Part shown: positions 18,986 through 29,222 of the stretch, one piece after another
Position numbering within the stretch: position 1 is the stretch's first letter
Layout: each line of letters begins with the position of its first letter
NCBI RefSeq assembly: GCF_027366395.1
Contig: NZ_CP114771.1
Coordinates: forward strand, 2,356,001-2,420,000
Direction: 5' to 3'
Source: Endozoicomonas sp. GU-1
GTDB lineage: Bacteria; Pseudomonadota; Gammaproteobacteria; Pseudomonadales; Endozoicomonadaceae
Length of the DNA: 64,000 nucleotides
Program-made: the position numbers and the translations under genes
Notes under the pieces: model-generated
The model's input: the letters and a program-made list of their open reading frames with translations, nothing else
Databases searched by the model: none
What the model was told of the DNA's origin: nothing

Positions 18986-19192
18986 GTAGCTGGCCATATG
19001 GAATCGAATATTTCTGGCTACTTGGGCTGGTACTATGCGAGGCACAACGGAGGGAGCATAGCCGTAGCTATGTGACCGGAGTTGTAACGAAGCACGACTG
19101 CATGGATGCAGGAGCTAGAGCAACGCAGGAGCAGTTGCCGGGAGTGCCAGCACAAGGAGTCAGAAATATATGATTTCATATGGTTAGCTACT
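18985..19192. mobile_element. 208-bp inverted-repeat (MITE-like) element
   Basis: The left arm 18985-19016 and right arm 19161-19192 are inverted copies, 27 of 32 bases matching. Similarity continues inward for about 18 more bases. The interior is GC-richer and holds small palindromes, such as CATAGC-CGTA-GCTATG at about 19062-19077 and TGCA-TGGA-TGCA. There is no open frame. The TetR stop codon sits at its left edge. It has the form of a small non-autonomous transposable element or a long structured RNA, and it does not share sequence with the 168-bp elements found elsewhere in the window. Confidence 0.65.
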
Positions 19193-19318
19193 TAACGCCT
19201 GCCATAATGAATTCAATCCATTACCCATATTCAGGCCATGCCGGGAGTCTGTCGAGCAAAACACGCAGAATCCCTGTACCATATCGAGCTATCAATTCGG
19301 ACTTTCCAGCATCAAGTC

Positions 19319-20329
19319 ATGACCATCAAACAGATTATTGTGCACAAACTGGACCTTGCCCATGGTTCAGAGCAGTTACAACCCACTCCAGCTTCCCAGA
19401 GCCTGGTCTCCTCCCCCTCTCTGGAGCTGGTACTGGATGACTTGCTGCAAACCTATAATAAAAAACCCGACAAGTGTTATGGCCAGTTCTCCGATCTGGC
19501 AGAGGACAGTTTTCCCGAACGCCTGAAGCAATATATGAATCAAAGCTCCGATGAACAGGCCGCCGGTTTTACCCAGTTCACCACAGAAACACTGACCCGC
19601 CTTGGGCAAAACCTCAGTGAGGCCGGAGCCATCAATGGTGGCTACGTGATGTTCGCAGACTATCAACAGGGCCTGACTCGTTATCTGCTGCTTTGCATGC
19701 TCAGCAGCCAGAACAGTGTCACCATTACTGATGAGCTGACCATTCAGGACACGTCCTATCTGGACACTGCTCGTATGTCCCTGGCCTGTCGCATCAACAT
19801 TACCGACTGGCAGAAAAACCCGGAAGCGGGGCGCTATCTTTCCTTTCTTCGGCCAAAAGGGGGCAAGCGTCTCAGTACCGTATTCCAGGAGGTGATTGGC
19901 TGCAGTGAAACCAGCAGCAGCAAGCAAGAAGCGGACACCCTTCTCAAGGCTGTGGAGGCCTATTGCCAGGAAGAACCGGTAGAAGAAAACCGCACGATTG
20001 TGAAACGACAGGTTTATGATTACTGCCAGAACAAACTGGATGAAGGAGAAAGTCTGTCAATGCAGGAGCTGACAGGCCACCTCAGCGAAGCTGGCCCGGA
20101 TGACTTTGCCCGCTTTGTCAACACCCGGGATTATGACATGAGCACCCCCATGTCCCCTGAACGCCGCAAGTTGACCCAGCTGGTACGCTATACCGGGCGA
20201 AGCAAGGGACTCAGCCTCTCTTTTGATGCCGAGCTGCTGGGCGGGCAGATTCGCTACGATGAAACCAACGATCAACTGATCATCACCGGGGTTCCTGACA
20301 AACTGAAAGCACAGCTGAAGCAGAATTAA
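19319..20329 (+). CDS. yejK: Nucleoid-associated protein YejK (NdpA)
   Basis: A 336-residue cytoplasmic nucleoid-associated protein, the same length as E. coli YejK (335). The N-terminus MTIKQIIVHKLDL and the central YLDTARMSLACRINI and FLRPKGGKRLS segments follow the family. The C-terminal SPERRKL and KGLSLSFDAELLG parts are also present. I chose the ATG at 19319. A longer frame from 19238 carries unconserved residues and approaches the inverted-repeat element. The protein binds DNA, but its exact role is not established. Confidence 0.9.
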   Translation: MTIKQIIVHKLDLAHGSEQLQPTPASQSLVSSPSLELVLDDLLQTYNKKPDKCYGQFSDLAEDSFPERLKQYMNQSSDEQAAGFTQFTTETLTRLGQNLSEAGAINGGYVMFADYQQGLTRYLLLCMLSSQNSVTITDELTIQDTSYLDTARMSLACRINITDWQKNPEAGRYLSFLRPKGGKRLSTVFQEVIGCSETSSSKQEADTLLKAVEAYCQEEPVEENRTIVKRQVYDYCQNKLDEGESLSMQELTGHLSEAGPDDFARFVNTRDYDMSTPMSPERRKLTQLVRYTGRSKGLSLSFDAELLGGQIRYDETNDQLIITGVPDKLKAQLKQN

Positions 20330-20488
20330 GCAGTATCCATACCAGAACAAATTTGCTACAAATAAACACAAGGGATTGATCTGACGCCCAGGGATGGGTG
20401 CCTGCATCACACTGCACACGCTTTTATTCGCAGAGGGTATTCAGGTCTGCTTCCTACAGCGAGCATCCCGCTTGCCGATAAACACCTG

Positions 20489-21335
20489 ATGAAAAACAAC
20501 CCGGAAGCCACTATGTTTTTTCGTGCAGCTTTTCGTGCAGCTTTTCGTGCAACTTTTCGTGCAACGACGGTCATCACCTTGTCCACAATCCTGCTGGCAT
20601 TCGGTGTAAAAGCGAGCGAAAAAGAACCTCCTGCCCTATCTCCTGCCACCATTATCCAGCAGCAAATAATGCTCAACGACATACTGATCAGCATTCACCG
20701 CCTGCAGCTGGATTTTCTCGATCAGGATGCCAGAAACGCGCTGCAGCTGGCACAGCAATCAGTCAACATCACCATCAATACCCTGCCAGAAAGCCTTGAT
20801 GATCCTGAAGCCAATAAACTGCTGGTCACCGTCGTATCCCTTTGGCCGGTGGTCAACAAACACATTACCTGGCTGAGCACCATTCCAGCCAGTTCTGCCC
20901 CCCCCCTCTGGAACCTCATTACTGCGGGTACTGGCCAAAATGGATCGCCAGCTGTTGCTGCTGAGGCAAAAAGTCACCAATATCCTGGCTGGAGACAAGG
21001 CCAATCTGCGCTTTCTGGAGCAAGCGCTATTGATGCAATACATGACCAGAGACTACCTGAACCTGCTGGTTTCAGAACAAAATACCGAGATCACCAATAC
21101 CAGCCAAATGCAACTGAAAGCACAGGCCAACCGGTTCCATCAGCGAATGACGGCTTTTAATAATGAGTTAGGTGATCATCCCCACGCCATGGTACCCGTC
21201 AAACAGGCAAACGCCGCTTGGTCGTTTATTCACAGCAGTTTTGAGCGGTTTCCGGAACGGAAGATACCCGATCTGATTGTGCGTTATGGCAAACGGATTG
21301 TTCGCAGGCTTTCTTCCGTCCAGCGCATGCTCTAA
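20489..21335 (+). pseudogene. Exported protein of unknown function, split by a C9 tract
   Basis: Two frames form one 281-residue product. The first starts at 20489 and runs out of phase after the C9 tract at 20898-20906. The second continues with RVLAKMDRQLLLLRQKV to 21335. With eight Cs the frame is continuous. The N-terminus has a long signal-like segment built from a 12-bp tandem repeat, followed by a hydrophobic stretch ending near FGVKAS. The mature part is helical, with Leu heptads and a late basic segment. I do not recognise the family. A homopolymer of this length is a plausible phase-variation switch as well as a sequencing-error hotspot. Confidence 0.6.
20522..20569 (+). repeat. 12-bp tandem repeat (4 copies) in a signal-peptide coding region
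   Basis: The unit CGTGCAGCTTTT occurs twice exactly, then as CGTGCAACTTTT and CGTGCAACGACG. It encodes RAAF RAAF RATF RATT in the positively charged part of the exported protein. Copy number changes would keep the frame and alter only the length of the N-region. Confidence 0.85.
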
Positions 21336-21375
21336 AAAAGCGCTTTTCAGCCACGGCTTATCACGTACAAAAGCA

Positions 21376-22152
21376 TCATTCTTCATTCTCTACCATCCCG
21401 CTCTTGGGAACGATACAAGAATAGCTTTCTGACTCATGACTCCCCGGTGCCATAATCGACAGCACTTCAGTTGCCGACATCCTTTCCTGCAGAAACACCT
21501 CCGCCTCTCCCCACTCAAAAGGCACCGTGAACTGATCAGTCACCTTAAACGCCTGCTGGTGCAAAAATGGCTGCAGCGCATAGCTGACGGTGATAATCCT
21601 GATGCCAGCAGGCAACTCAGACAGGCGCTCTGCCAGCCCGGTAATGACATGATCATCAAGATTTGAGCCATACAGGTAGATAATTGATGCGCTATCCAGT
21701 GGCGACGTCAGATAGTCTTCACAGCGAACATCAATGCCATGCAACCGCATACGCTGACTGGTACGCTGCAAACGCCAGCAGAACAGTGGAATCTGCTCAA
21801 TAGCGGTAACCTGACACCCCTTAACCCCCTGCAACCAGATACTGGTAAAACCACTCCCGGCACCAAGCTCAAACACATGATCGTCCGAGCTCACGCCTGA
21901 TCTTTCCGCAATTAACTCCAGGCTGGTCAAGGGTGTTTCACCGTAGACATAAATGTTCTCTGCCTTGATACGGCGCTGGTAACGACGACTGACCGCGTAC
22001 GGACTGTCCAGCAGATAACTGAGCTTCAACCATAACCATGGAAAAACAAACCGTGGGTTTCTGCCATAGCGCTTCAGCTCCCTGAAACTCTGTCGCCACT
22101 GATAACGCCATTGCCGGAAAGCCAGTATTAACAATTCCCTGTTAAATGCCAT
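21376..22152 (-). CDS. Class I SAM-dependent methyltransferase
   Basis: A protein of about 258 residues. The glycine-rich SAM-binding motif VFELGAGSGFTSIWL is followed by an acidic motif II (VTAIEQ) and by VRCEDYL, giving the usual Rossmann methyltransferase order. An N-terminal basic, aromatic-rich helix (residues 1-60, RQWRYQWRQSFRELKRYG) may bind membrane or nucleic acid. The substrate is unknown. I start at the ATG 22152 (MAFNRELL), which has a GAGGCAAAGG ribosome site. It converges on the broken exported-protein gene. Confidence 0.75.
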   Translation of the reverse strand: MAFNRELLILAFRQWRYQWRQSFRELKRYGRNPRFVFPWLWLKLSYLLDSPYAVSRRYQRRIKAENIYVYGETPLTSLELIAERSGVSSDDHVFELGAGSGFTSIWLQGVKGCQVTAIEQIPLFCWRLQRTSQRMRLHGIDVRCEDYLTSPLDSASIIYLYGSNLDDHVITGLAERLSELPAGIRIITVSYALQPFLHQQAFKVTDQFTVPFEWGEAEVFLQERMSATEVLSIMAPGSHESESYSCIVPKSGMVENEE

Positions 22153-22338
22153 GCCTTTGCCTCTGACCAAAAGTGATTTCGAAAGTGCCCTGTCCTTATA
22201 TTAATACCAGCCATTGCCCGGAAGGCAAAATACCCGATGCCGCCGGGCAAATTGATAAATCGGTCAAAAACCATCCCATCACCTTTCCGCCGATCTCAGA
22301 ATGTACTATGTTTGGGCTGAAGAAAGGGAGTTATGACC

Positions 22339-22578
22339 ATGAGCCAAGATACTTCAGCGCCTGTTGCCGATAAAAAGCCCATTGCCAGTTCCGCCCAACA
22401 ACCCAAACGGCTGTACCCTGAAGACCAGCAGCGGGTTGATCAGTATTTAAAAGAAGGGGTTAATGAAGTCGAGCGCTCGCCATTCAAGCCTCTGCGCCTG
22501 ATGGCCTGGCTAACCGTTGTTATTGTTGTGCTTGGTGTTTTAAGCCGGATTATCGGCTACCTGGTTTTACCTGACTGA
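22339..22578 (+). CDS. DUF3094 family small membrane protein
   Basis: A 79-residue protein. An acidic segment LYPEDQQRVDQYLKEGVNEVER precedes FKPLRLMAW and one C-terminal transmembrane helix. This matches the DUF3094 proteins of pseudomonads and oceanospirilla, whose function is unknown. Of two in-frame ATGs, the second (22339) is 8 bases from GGGAG, whereas the first is only 2 bases away, so I choose 22339. The ndh gene follows on the same strand. Confidence 0.72.
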   Translation: MSQDTSAPVADKKPIASSAQQPKRLYPEDQQRVDQYLKEGVNEVERSPFKPLRLMAWLTVVIVVLGVLSRIIGYLVLPD

Positions 22579-22703
22579 GAGGATGACCTGCAACCAGAAC
22601 GCAGGCAAAAAAATAGCCATGAACAGTAAATTCGGCTCTCCGGTAAAACAATAACAGCCCCTACAACAGCCATACATAATTAATAGAAAAAACTGGAATC
22701 AAT

Positions 22704-24016
22704 GTGAAGAACAAACTCCATAGAATCGTGATCGTTGGTGGTGGAGCCGGGGGACTTGAACTGGCCACCGGCCTGGGCAGGAACTCGGCAAAAAACAGCG
22801 CGCTGAAATCATCCTGATTGATGCCAACAATACCCATTTCTGGAAACCGCTCCTGCACGAAGTGGCCGCTGGCTCCCTTAATGCCTTTGAGGATGAATTA
22901 AGCTATCTGGCACAGGCCAAATGGAACCACTTCAAATTTATTCCCGGCAAGATGGCAAGCCTGAACCGCGCTGAAAAGTCCATCGGACTCAGCCCTGTTA
23001 AGGATGCCAATGGTCACGAGGTGGTGCCTGCCCGCACCCTGGCCTACGACCAGCTGGTTATTGCCGTAGGCAGCACCGCCAACGACTTCAATACACCCGG
23101 TGCCAGAGATCACTGCCTGTTCCTGGATAACCGTCAACAGGCAGAGAAAATCCACACCACCCTGATTAACCACTATCTTCACGCCCAGGCAAGCAATAAC
23201 GAAAGCACCAGGCTTCGCATTGCCATTATTGGCGCCGGTGCCACTGGCGTGGAGCTGGCCGCAGAACTCCATTTTGCCGCCATTGAACTGGCCCACTATG
23301 GACTGGATGCCATCAAGCCGGAAGACCTGGAAGTGACCATCATTGAGGGCGGAGAAAGAATCCTGCCAGCACTGCCGGTTCGAATCAGCAACAGTGTTCA
23401 AAAGCAGTTAAGCAAAATGGGGATTCGGGTGATGACCCGGCAGATGGTGAGCGAAATCAAGGCTGACGGGGTAACCACCCGTGATGGTGAGTTTATTGAA
23501 TCCGACCTGAGAATCTGGGCAGCGGGGATCAAAGCACCTGAGTTTCTGTCCAATATAGACGGCTTGGAAACCAACCGGATCAATCAGCTGGTTGTTCGTT
23601 CCACCTTACAAACGACGCTGGACGATCAAATCTACGCCATGGGCGACTGCGCAAGCTGCACCCTGGCCGATAGTAAAAATGAACATATTACCATTCCTCC
23701 CCGTGCTCAAGCGGCCCATCAACAGGCATCCCTGCTAGCCAAAAGCCTGATAGCCCAAGTCAATGGTTCCACAGCGCTGGAATTCAATTACCAGGATTAC
23801 GGCTCCCTGATCTCCCTGAGCCGTTTCAGTGCCGTGGGCAATCTGATGGGTGCCATTACTGGCGATATGATGATTGAGGGAACACTGGCCAAATGGTTTT
23901 ACATCAGCCTGTACCGAATGCACCAGATGACACTCTTTGGCAAGCTGAGAACCGGAACATTGATTCTGAAGGACCTGATCAGCAGGACAACCCGACCACA
24001 GCTTAAACTTCACTAA
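22704..24016 (+). pseudogene. ndh: Type II NADH dehydrogenase, frameshifted near the N-terminus
   Basis: A flavoprotein of about 437 residues that transfers electrons from NADH to quinone without proton pumping. A GTG at 22704 starts KNKLHRIVIVGGGAGGLELATGLGR (FAD-binding GxGxxG). The frame is lost by one missing base near 22782-22783, where a longer A-run would restore GKKQRAEIILIDANNTH. The second frame then continues to 24016 with the NADH-binding IIGAGATGVELAAEL motif and the DDQIYAMGDCA motif. The open part alone (from 22862) lacks the FAD-binding start and could not work. A real mutation or an assembly indel are equally possible. Confidence 0.82.
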
Positions 24017-24066
24017 CAAAAAAGCCGCTGGCAAAAAGTTCACCAACGGCTATAAAAACTGGAAAA

Positions 24067-24142
24067 TGGTGGGTCGTGTAGGATTCGAACCTACGACCAA
24101 TTGGTTAAAAGCCAACTGCTCTACCGACTGAGCTAACGACCC
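24067..24142 (-). tRNA. tRNA-Lys(TTT)
   Basis: A 76-base cloverleaf with encoded CCA. The acceptor GGGTCGT pairs with ACGACCC, and the discriminator is A. The D-arm has AGCTCAGTCGGTAGAGC, the anticodon loop CTTTTAA gives anticodon TTT, and the T-arm has GGTTCGAATCC. Its body is identical to the Lys copies in the array at 46.3-46.7 kb, and its 5' leader is nearly the same. Confidence 0.97.
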
Positions 24143-24220
24143 ATGTCTGCACCAGCCACAGGCTGATAGACAGAATAAAAACTCCTTGTTCACAACTGAC
24201 TGCGAACCAGAGAGGCGACG

Positions 24221-24249
24221 ATATTACCCATCCCCATAGAGCTTGTAAA
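24221..24249 (-). promoter_or_regulatory. Sigma70-type promoter of tRNA-Lys
   Basis: On the minus strand, TTTACA (24249-24244) and TAATAT (24226-24221) are separated by 17 bases. A GC-rich discriminator follows, as usual for stable-RNA genes. The tRNA begins about 80 bases downstream. Confidence 0.65.
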
Positions 24250-24354
24250 GCCCAGAGGACGAAAGTATCACTCAGTAATTCCCGCAATCCGCCCCATAAT
24301 AAAGTGATCTGCCATAATTGTGGAGCAGTCCACTGCACGGTAGAAATCCTGAAA

Positions 24355-25412
24355 TCATCCAGCGTTCTTTAACTCGCCATCAACCAGCGTCACCACATCA
24401 TCAGCCTTTAAACCAACGGCACCTCGTACGACCACCCGATCACCGGGATACACATCCCCACGTATCTTTACATACAGCTCACTGCCAGACAGCACTTCAA
24501 TAGCCACAGGCTGCGCTTGATAAACCTCGCTTTCCCGGATGACCTTAACAACCTTATGCCCATCACCGTCCATGACCACCGCATCCCTGGGAACCCTCAA
24601 TGCTTTCAGCGGTTTTTTCAGTGGTATGGCAACCTTCACCGGAGCGCCGGGAGCCCAGTTAACGTCAATCGGGCTCAGCCGCACCTCCATTAACCTGGAT
24701 TTTGAATCTGCCGCCCCGCCCGGTTAATCAACTGTGACTGGTAAGTTTTTTCACCGTCGCGGATATCCAGTAAGTTTTGCTCATCCAGATAGCCTGACAG
24801 CTCAATGGGCACCTGAACCTTCACCTCAATCTGTCCGGTATTAATCAGTTGAACAAGGGGGTCACCAATAGAGACAAATTCACCAGAGGCCGACATTCGA
24901 TCATTAATCACTCCGGCGAACGGCGCTCGTATCTTGGTTCTTTGCAACTGATCAAGCGCCTTCTTATGATTCACAGCAGCCAGCTGCCAATCCAGTTTGG
25001 CAATACGATAATCATGTTCCGCTGTATCCAACACACTTTTTGAAATACTTTTCTTCTTATGCAATGCCTGAAGACGCTCAAGCTCTTTATTCAAATACTC
25101 AAACTTCTCACGGGCCCTGAGCATTTCCAGCTCTTGACTGTCCACTTCCAGTGTTAGCGCTGCATCATCCACTCTGGCCAGCAGATCACCTGCTTGCAAT
25201 GGTTGTCCAAAATCTGCCAGCCAGACAATACGACCACTCACTTCTGCACTGATCCTGGCACTCTCCCGGCTGATCACAGAGCCGTTCAACCAATGAACAG
25301 GGGCTGAATAATGAGTTTCCACCACAGCCGTGGTCACGGCGGTAGAACTGAAGCTAACGGGAGCAACCAGCATCAGCAGGATCAACATACCGTTCAGACG
25401 TAATAGTTTCAT
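24355..25412 (-). pseudogene. RND efflux periplasmic adaptor (membrane fusion protein), frameshifted
   Basis: One gene in two frames. The first part (25412 to about 24718) has a signal peptide, the lipoyl-like half SGRIVWLADFGQPLQAGDLLARVDD, a long alpha-hairpin coiled coil, and the returning half RTKIRAPFAGVINDRM. The second part (to 24355) continues AADSKSRLMEVRLSPID into the membrane-proximal domain. One G is missing from the run of four at 24714-24717 (C-run on the plus strand). Repaired length is 352 residues. Such adaptors link an RND pump to a TolC-like channel; no tolC homologue is nearby. The start overlaps the stop of the RND gene by four bases (ATGA), so the genes are coupled. Confidence 0.85.
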
Positions 25413-28400
25413 GCGCTTGGCTCCATTTCGGTATCAGCCACCTCTTTTTCCCCGACCCGTAACAGGCTCGGAAGCAGCACTAATGTAAAGACCGTACTGA
25501 TAGTCATGCCGCCAATAATCACGGCTGCCAACCCACGATATATTTCACTGCCCGTTGCAGGACTTAATAACAGCGGCAACATGCCAAAGATACTGGTCAA
25601 TGTGGTCATAAATATCGGGCGCATCCGGGTAACCAGTGCCTGCTGGACCGCCTGTTTTCTGTTCATTCCTGAACGTTCACCACTTCGAGCCTGATGAACC
25701 AATAGAATGGCATTATTCACCACCAGCCCCAGCAGAATAATAAAGCCGACCATGGTCAAAAGATCCATAGGTTGAGCAGTAATACCATTCAATAAAACCA
25801 TCGCCAGCAAACCACCCACCGTGGCCAGTGGCAGCGTCAGGATGACCAGCAGCGTGTCTCTGAAGGACCTGAATAACCCCCAAAGCAGGATCATTAAAAT
25901 CAACAGTGCAAAGATAAAAATATTCAGTAAGTTGTTAATCGCTTGCTTGAGGCTATCAGCATTACCGGAAATTTTTATCTGGCCTCCGTCTTTAATCCCG
26001 TCTTTAATCAATTGAGAAGCTTTCGGGACAATGGTCTGCTCGACAAAATCCAGTGTGTCTTCCAAGGTCATATCATCGGTTGGTGAAATTGACAGGGTCA
26101 GCGTCCGTCGCTGATCGACCCGGCGAATACTTTCCGGCCCCAGTCTGGACTCGACCGACAACAGCTCACCAAGAGGAACAACAAACCCGGCAGGGGTCAT
26201 CAACGGCGTCATTTCCAACACCTGGGGGGAGCGGATTTCATTGCCGCGCATAATAATGTCCAAGCTCTCCTGGCCATCAAAATATTCTCCCAAATGAATG
26301 CCTTCTCCCAGACTCTGTATGATCACTGGCAGACTGCCCCGGTACCAACCCACTTCAGAAAGGCGACGATCATCCGGCAAAAGTCTTAGTTCCGGTGCAG
26401 TAAAATCCAGCCCGGGAAAAGGCCGTACATCAGCACCGGGCAACTCCTCCTGTATTAGCCCAATCACCCGCTTTGCTACGGTATAAAGCCCGGGAAGGTT
26501 ATCTGACTGAAGGTCCAGGTTAACGCCATTACCATTGCCATAATTGCCAAACAAGTTGCCCTGGCGGGCAAAAGCCGTTGCATCGGGAATATCATTGACA
26601 ATGTCCTGTCTGACCAACCTTTCCAGCACTTTCACCTGGCTCTGGTCTTTCGCTCGAATCCCCATGGTTGCGCCACCGGGCCACAGAATAAAATAGTAAT
26701 TTTTCAATGCTGGCTCAGCAGTACCTTCCATATACGGTTTAAGCCGTTCAATCAGGAGTGGAACTACCTCCTCCTTAACCGATGAGACACTGGTTCCCGG
26801 AGAAAAATTAAACCAGACGTCGACAGCATCCCGTTTAACTTCCGGCAGATAATCCATTCGGGGCATAGCAACACGGGTTAATACGATTGGCAGCCCCATC
26901 AGCACAACAATAATCAGCCAGCGGCGACGGCTGGTTGAGGTCAGGCGAACAATCCAGTCACTTATTCCCTGCCAGATATGGCGGTAGTGGTCTTTAAATT
27001 CCTGTTGTGTAACCACCGTGCGGCAGCGGTGGGCAGCACCGTCATGGCAATCAACAGTGAAACAGCCACAGAAACCGCAATAGTCAGGGCAAGGTCAGCA
27101 AACAGCTGCCCCTCCACATCATTCAGAAGCATAACGGGAAGAAAGATGGCGATCGTCGTCAGCGTTGATGCCAGCAGTGCGCCCCATACCCTGGACGACG
27201 CCACTTCCACCGCTTTAACTGGTTCAATATTACTGTTCTCTCTCTGTCGCACGATGCTTTCCAGCATCACAATGGCCGCATCCAGTACCATACCAACAGA
27301 AAATGCCAACCCGGCCAGGGAGATAACATTTAAGGTACGGCCAGTGAAAAACAGAATACCCAGAGTAATCATCAGGCAAACAGGGATCGACATGGCAATG
27401 ATCAAGGTTGCCCGCCAGCGCCGCAAAAAACACCAGAGAACGGCGATGGCCAGCAAAATCCCAAAGAGCAGGTTGGTACTGACCATATCCAGGGCGCGCT
27501 GAATAAATACCGAAGCATCAAAGGACTGAACCATCTTCACCCCTTCAGGCTCCAACACATCGTCATTCAGTTTTTTAACTGCTGACTTGATGCCCAGTAA
27601 TGCATCCAGGGCATTGGCACCAGACTCTTTGAAAATCTGCATACCAATGGCCGGATTGCCATTCTGAATGCGGAGCGTTCGCTCCTTACCCCGGCTTATG
27701 GAAATATCTGCCAGATCACGAAGGTACACTGGCAAACCGTCACGCCAGGACACCACCATGTCACCCAGCTGGTCAATCTCATATTTACCCGCCAGCCGCA
27801 GTTTATATTCGCGACGCCCGATATTCAGGGTACCGCCGGAGACATCAAAACCGGTGGCTACACGAGCTGCCAGTTCAGGAATAGTGACCCCAAGCTCTGC
27901 AGCACGCCATGGGTCAAAAACAATATCCAGCTGCTGCTCACCTTCGCCACGGACAGCGACCCCTGCAACTCCGGGAATACTTTCCAGCACCGGTTTCACC
28001 CGGGAATCAATCAGCCCCTGATAGCTTTTAATGGAACGATCATTGCCCGGTAACTGCTGAAGAAAAAACCAGGTCAGGCTGTCATTGGAGCCACTATTAT
28101 TGACAAACGGTCCACGGATATTGTCTGGCAGGCCAGAAACCCGATTCAGGCGATTGATCACCTCAAGCAAGGTTTCCTGCATGTCCGTGCCCAGGGCAAA
28201 TTCCATATCAATGTCAACACGTCCACTGCCGGAATCACTTTCCATCATCTTCAACCCTGGCAGACCTTTAAGCGCCTGTTCCAGTGGGTCGGTGATTTCG
28301 GACTCTATCTCCTCCGGCGCCGCTGCCCTCCAGAACACCTCTACCGATAAGTGAGGACGGTCAATATCAGGAAACAACTGAATGGGCAGCTGACGTATAC

Positions 28401-28482
28401 TCAACAGGCCAAACAGGAAAGTGAGCGCAACCGCAATAGCAATCACGGCCGGGTTGTGAATGGAGAAGCGGGTCAGGTTCAT
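25409..28482 (-). pseudogene. RND efflux transporter permease (AcrB-type), frameshifted
   Basis: One 1024-residue inner-membrane pump gene in two frames. The first half (28482 to about 27000) holds TM1, the first porter domain and TM2-6 with the AGLAFSVGMVLDAAIVMLE motif. The second half (to 25409) holds the second porter domain and TM8-12 with GFIILLGLVVNNAILLVHQARSG. Adding one base in the A-run opposite 26993-26995 joins ...LHNRNLK to DHYRHIWQG. The TM4 acidic pair usual in proton-driven pumps is seen as GMVLDAAIV, so a single D rather than DD is visible there, as in some RND subgroups. Substrate is unknown. If the frameshift is real, the pump is inactive. Confidence 0.85.
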
Positions 28483-28660
28483 ATTACTTTAGTTCTTGTT
28501 TTTATCTCAAAAAATCTACATATAAAGGTGATAGTCTTTCTGTTGTCTCCCCATACTGAGATCAACCAGCTACACGTTCAGTTCCTTCATTCGATTAACA
28601 ATTCTCTAACCAGGCGAGTCATCTGCTCTTTGATTTCTGGCAAAAGTCATACAAGCTCAA

Positions 28661-29161
28661 TTACCGTTTGTTAATCCTGCCCATATGGTAAACACCAACA
28701 TACTCACCGTTTCGAAAAGCATAATCCGGTGACTCGCCTTCTATCTGAAAACCAAATTTTTTATAGAGCTTAATTGCAGGTTCATTATCCACAAACACCG
28801 TCAACTCCATTCTTCGCAAGTTCAGCCAGTTATCTGCCAGATCCACCATGGCTGCCATCAAGGCACTGCCAACACCCTGCCCTTGACTGTCATCACGAAC
28901 GGCCATTCCGAGATAACCTACGTGGCGTCGTCGCGGGTTGGGAGGGTTATCCAGAAACAGATGACCAACCACTTTTGAATCTATTTCTGCCACGTATTGG
29001 TGGACACTTTCCCGATTGCTCTTCTCCAGGCGGTTTTCCCAGAGCTGCTGAGATGGTCGTGGGAGCTGCAGTGTACCGGAATAAGCCCGCTCTCCCTCGT
29101 AGAGTTTTCTGAGATGATCCGCATCGTTCATTTCTACGGATCTGATAATAATTTCAGCCAT
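28661..29161 (-). CDS. GNAT N-acetyltransferase, YhhY/AaaT-like
   Basis: A 166-residue GCN5-related acetyltransferase. It aligns by eye with E. coli YhhY along most of its length: IIIRSVEMNDAD, TLQLPRPSQQLWENRL, PRRRHVGYLGMAV, the acetyl-CoA loop DSQGQGVGSALM and ELTVFVDNEPAIKLYKKFGF. E. coli YhhY acetylates amino acids such as phenylalanine and methionine, so a similar role is likely. The AAGGAG ribosome site before the ATG at 29161 is strong. It lies 61 bases downstream of the M13 peptidase, with a hairpin between them. Confidence 0.85.
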   Translation of the reverse strand: MAEIIIRSVEMNDADHLRKLYEGERAYSGTLQLPRPSQQLWENRLEKSNRESVHQYVAEIDSKVVGHLFLDNPPNPRRRHVGYLGMAVRDDSQGQGVGSALMAAMVDLADNWLNLRRMELTVFVDNEPAIKLYKKFGFQIEGESPDYAFRNGEYVGVYHMGRINKR

Positions 29162-29183
29162 TGAGCAAACTCCTTTTTAAATG

Positions 29184-29206
29184 GCCTCCTGTACCTGACA
29201 GGAGGC
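29184..29206 (-). terminator. Hairpin between the M13 peptidase and acetyltransferase genes
   Basis: A perfect 9-bp stem (GCCTCCTGT against ACAGGAGGC, loop ACCTG) lies directly after the peptidase stop. The following bases on the minus strand are CATTTAAAAA rather than a long T-run, so termination may be partial. Confidence 0.55.
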
Positions 29207-29222
29207 GAAAGCACGACTGATA

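Noticed and set aside
24714-24720. Programmed ribosomal frameshifting as the explanation for split genes
   Set aside because: The breaks lie at different short runs, in both directions, without slippery heptamers or downstream pseudoknots, so mutation or sequencing error is simpler.
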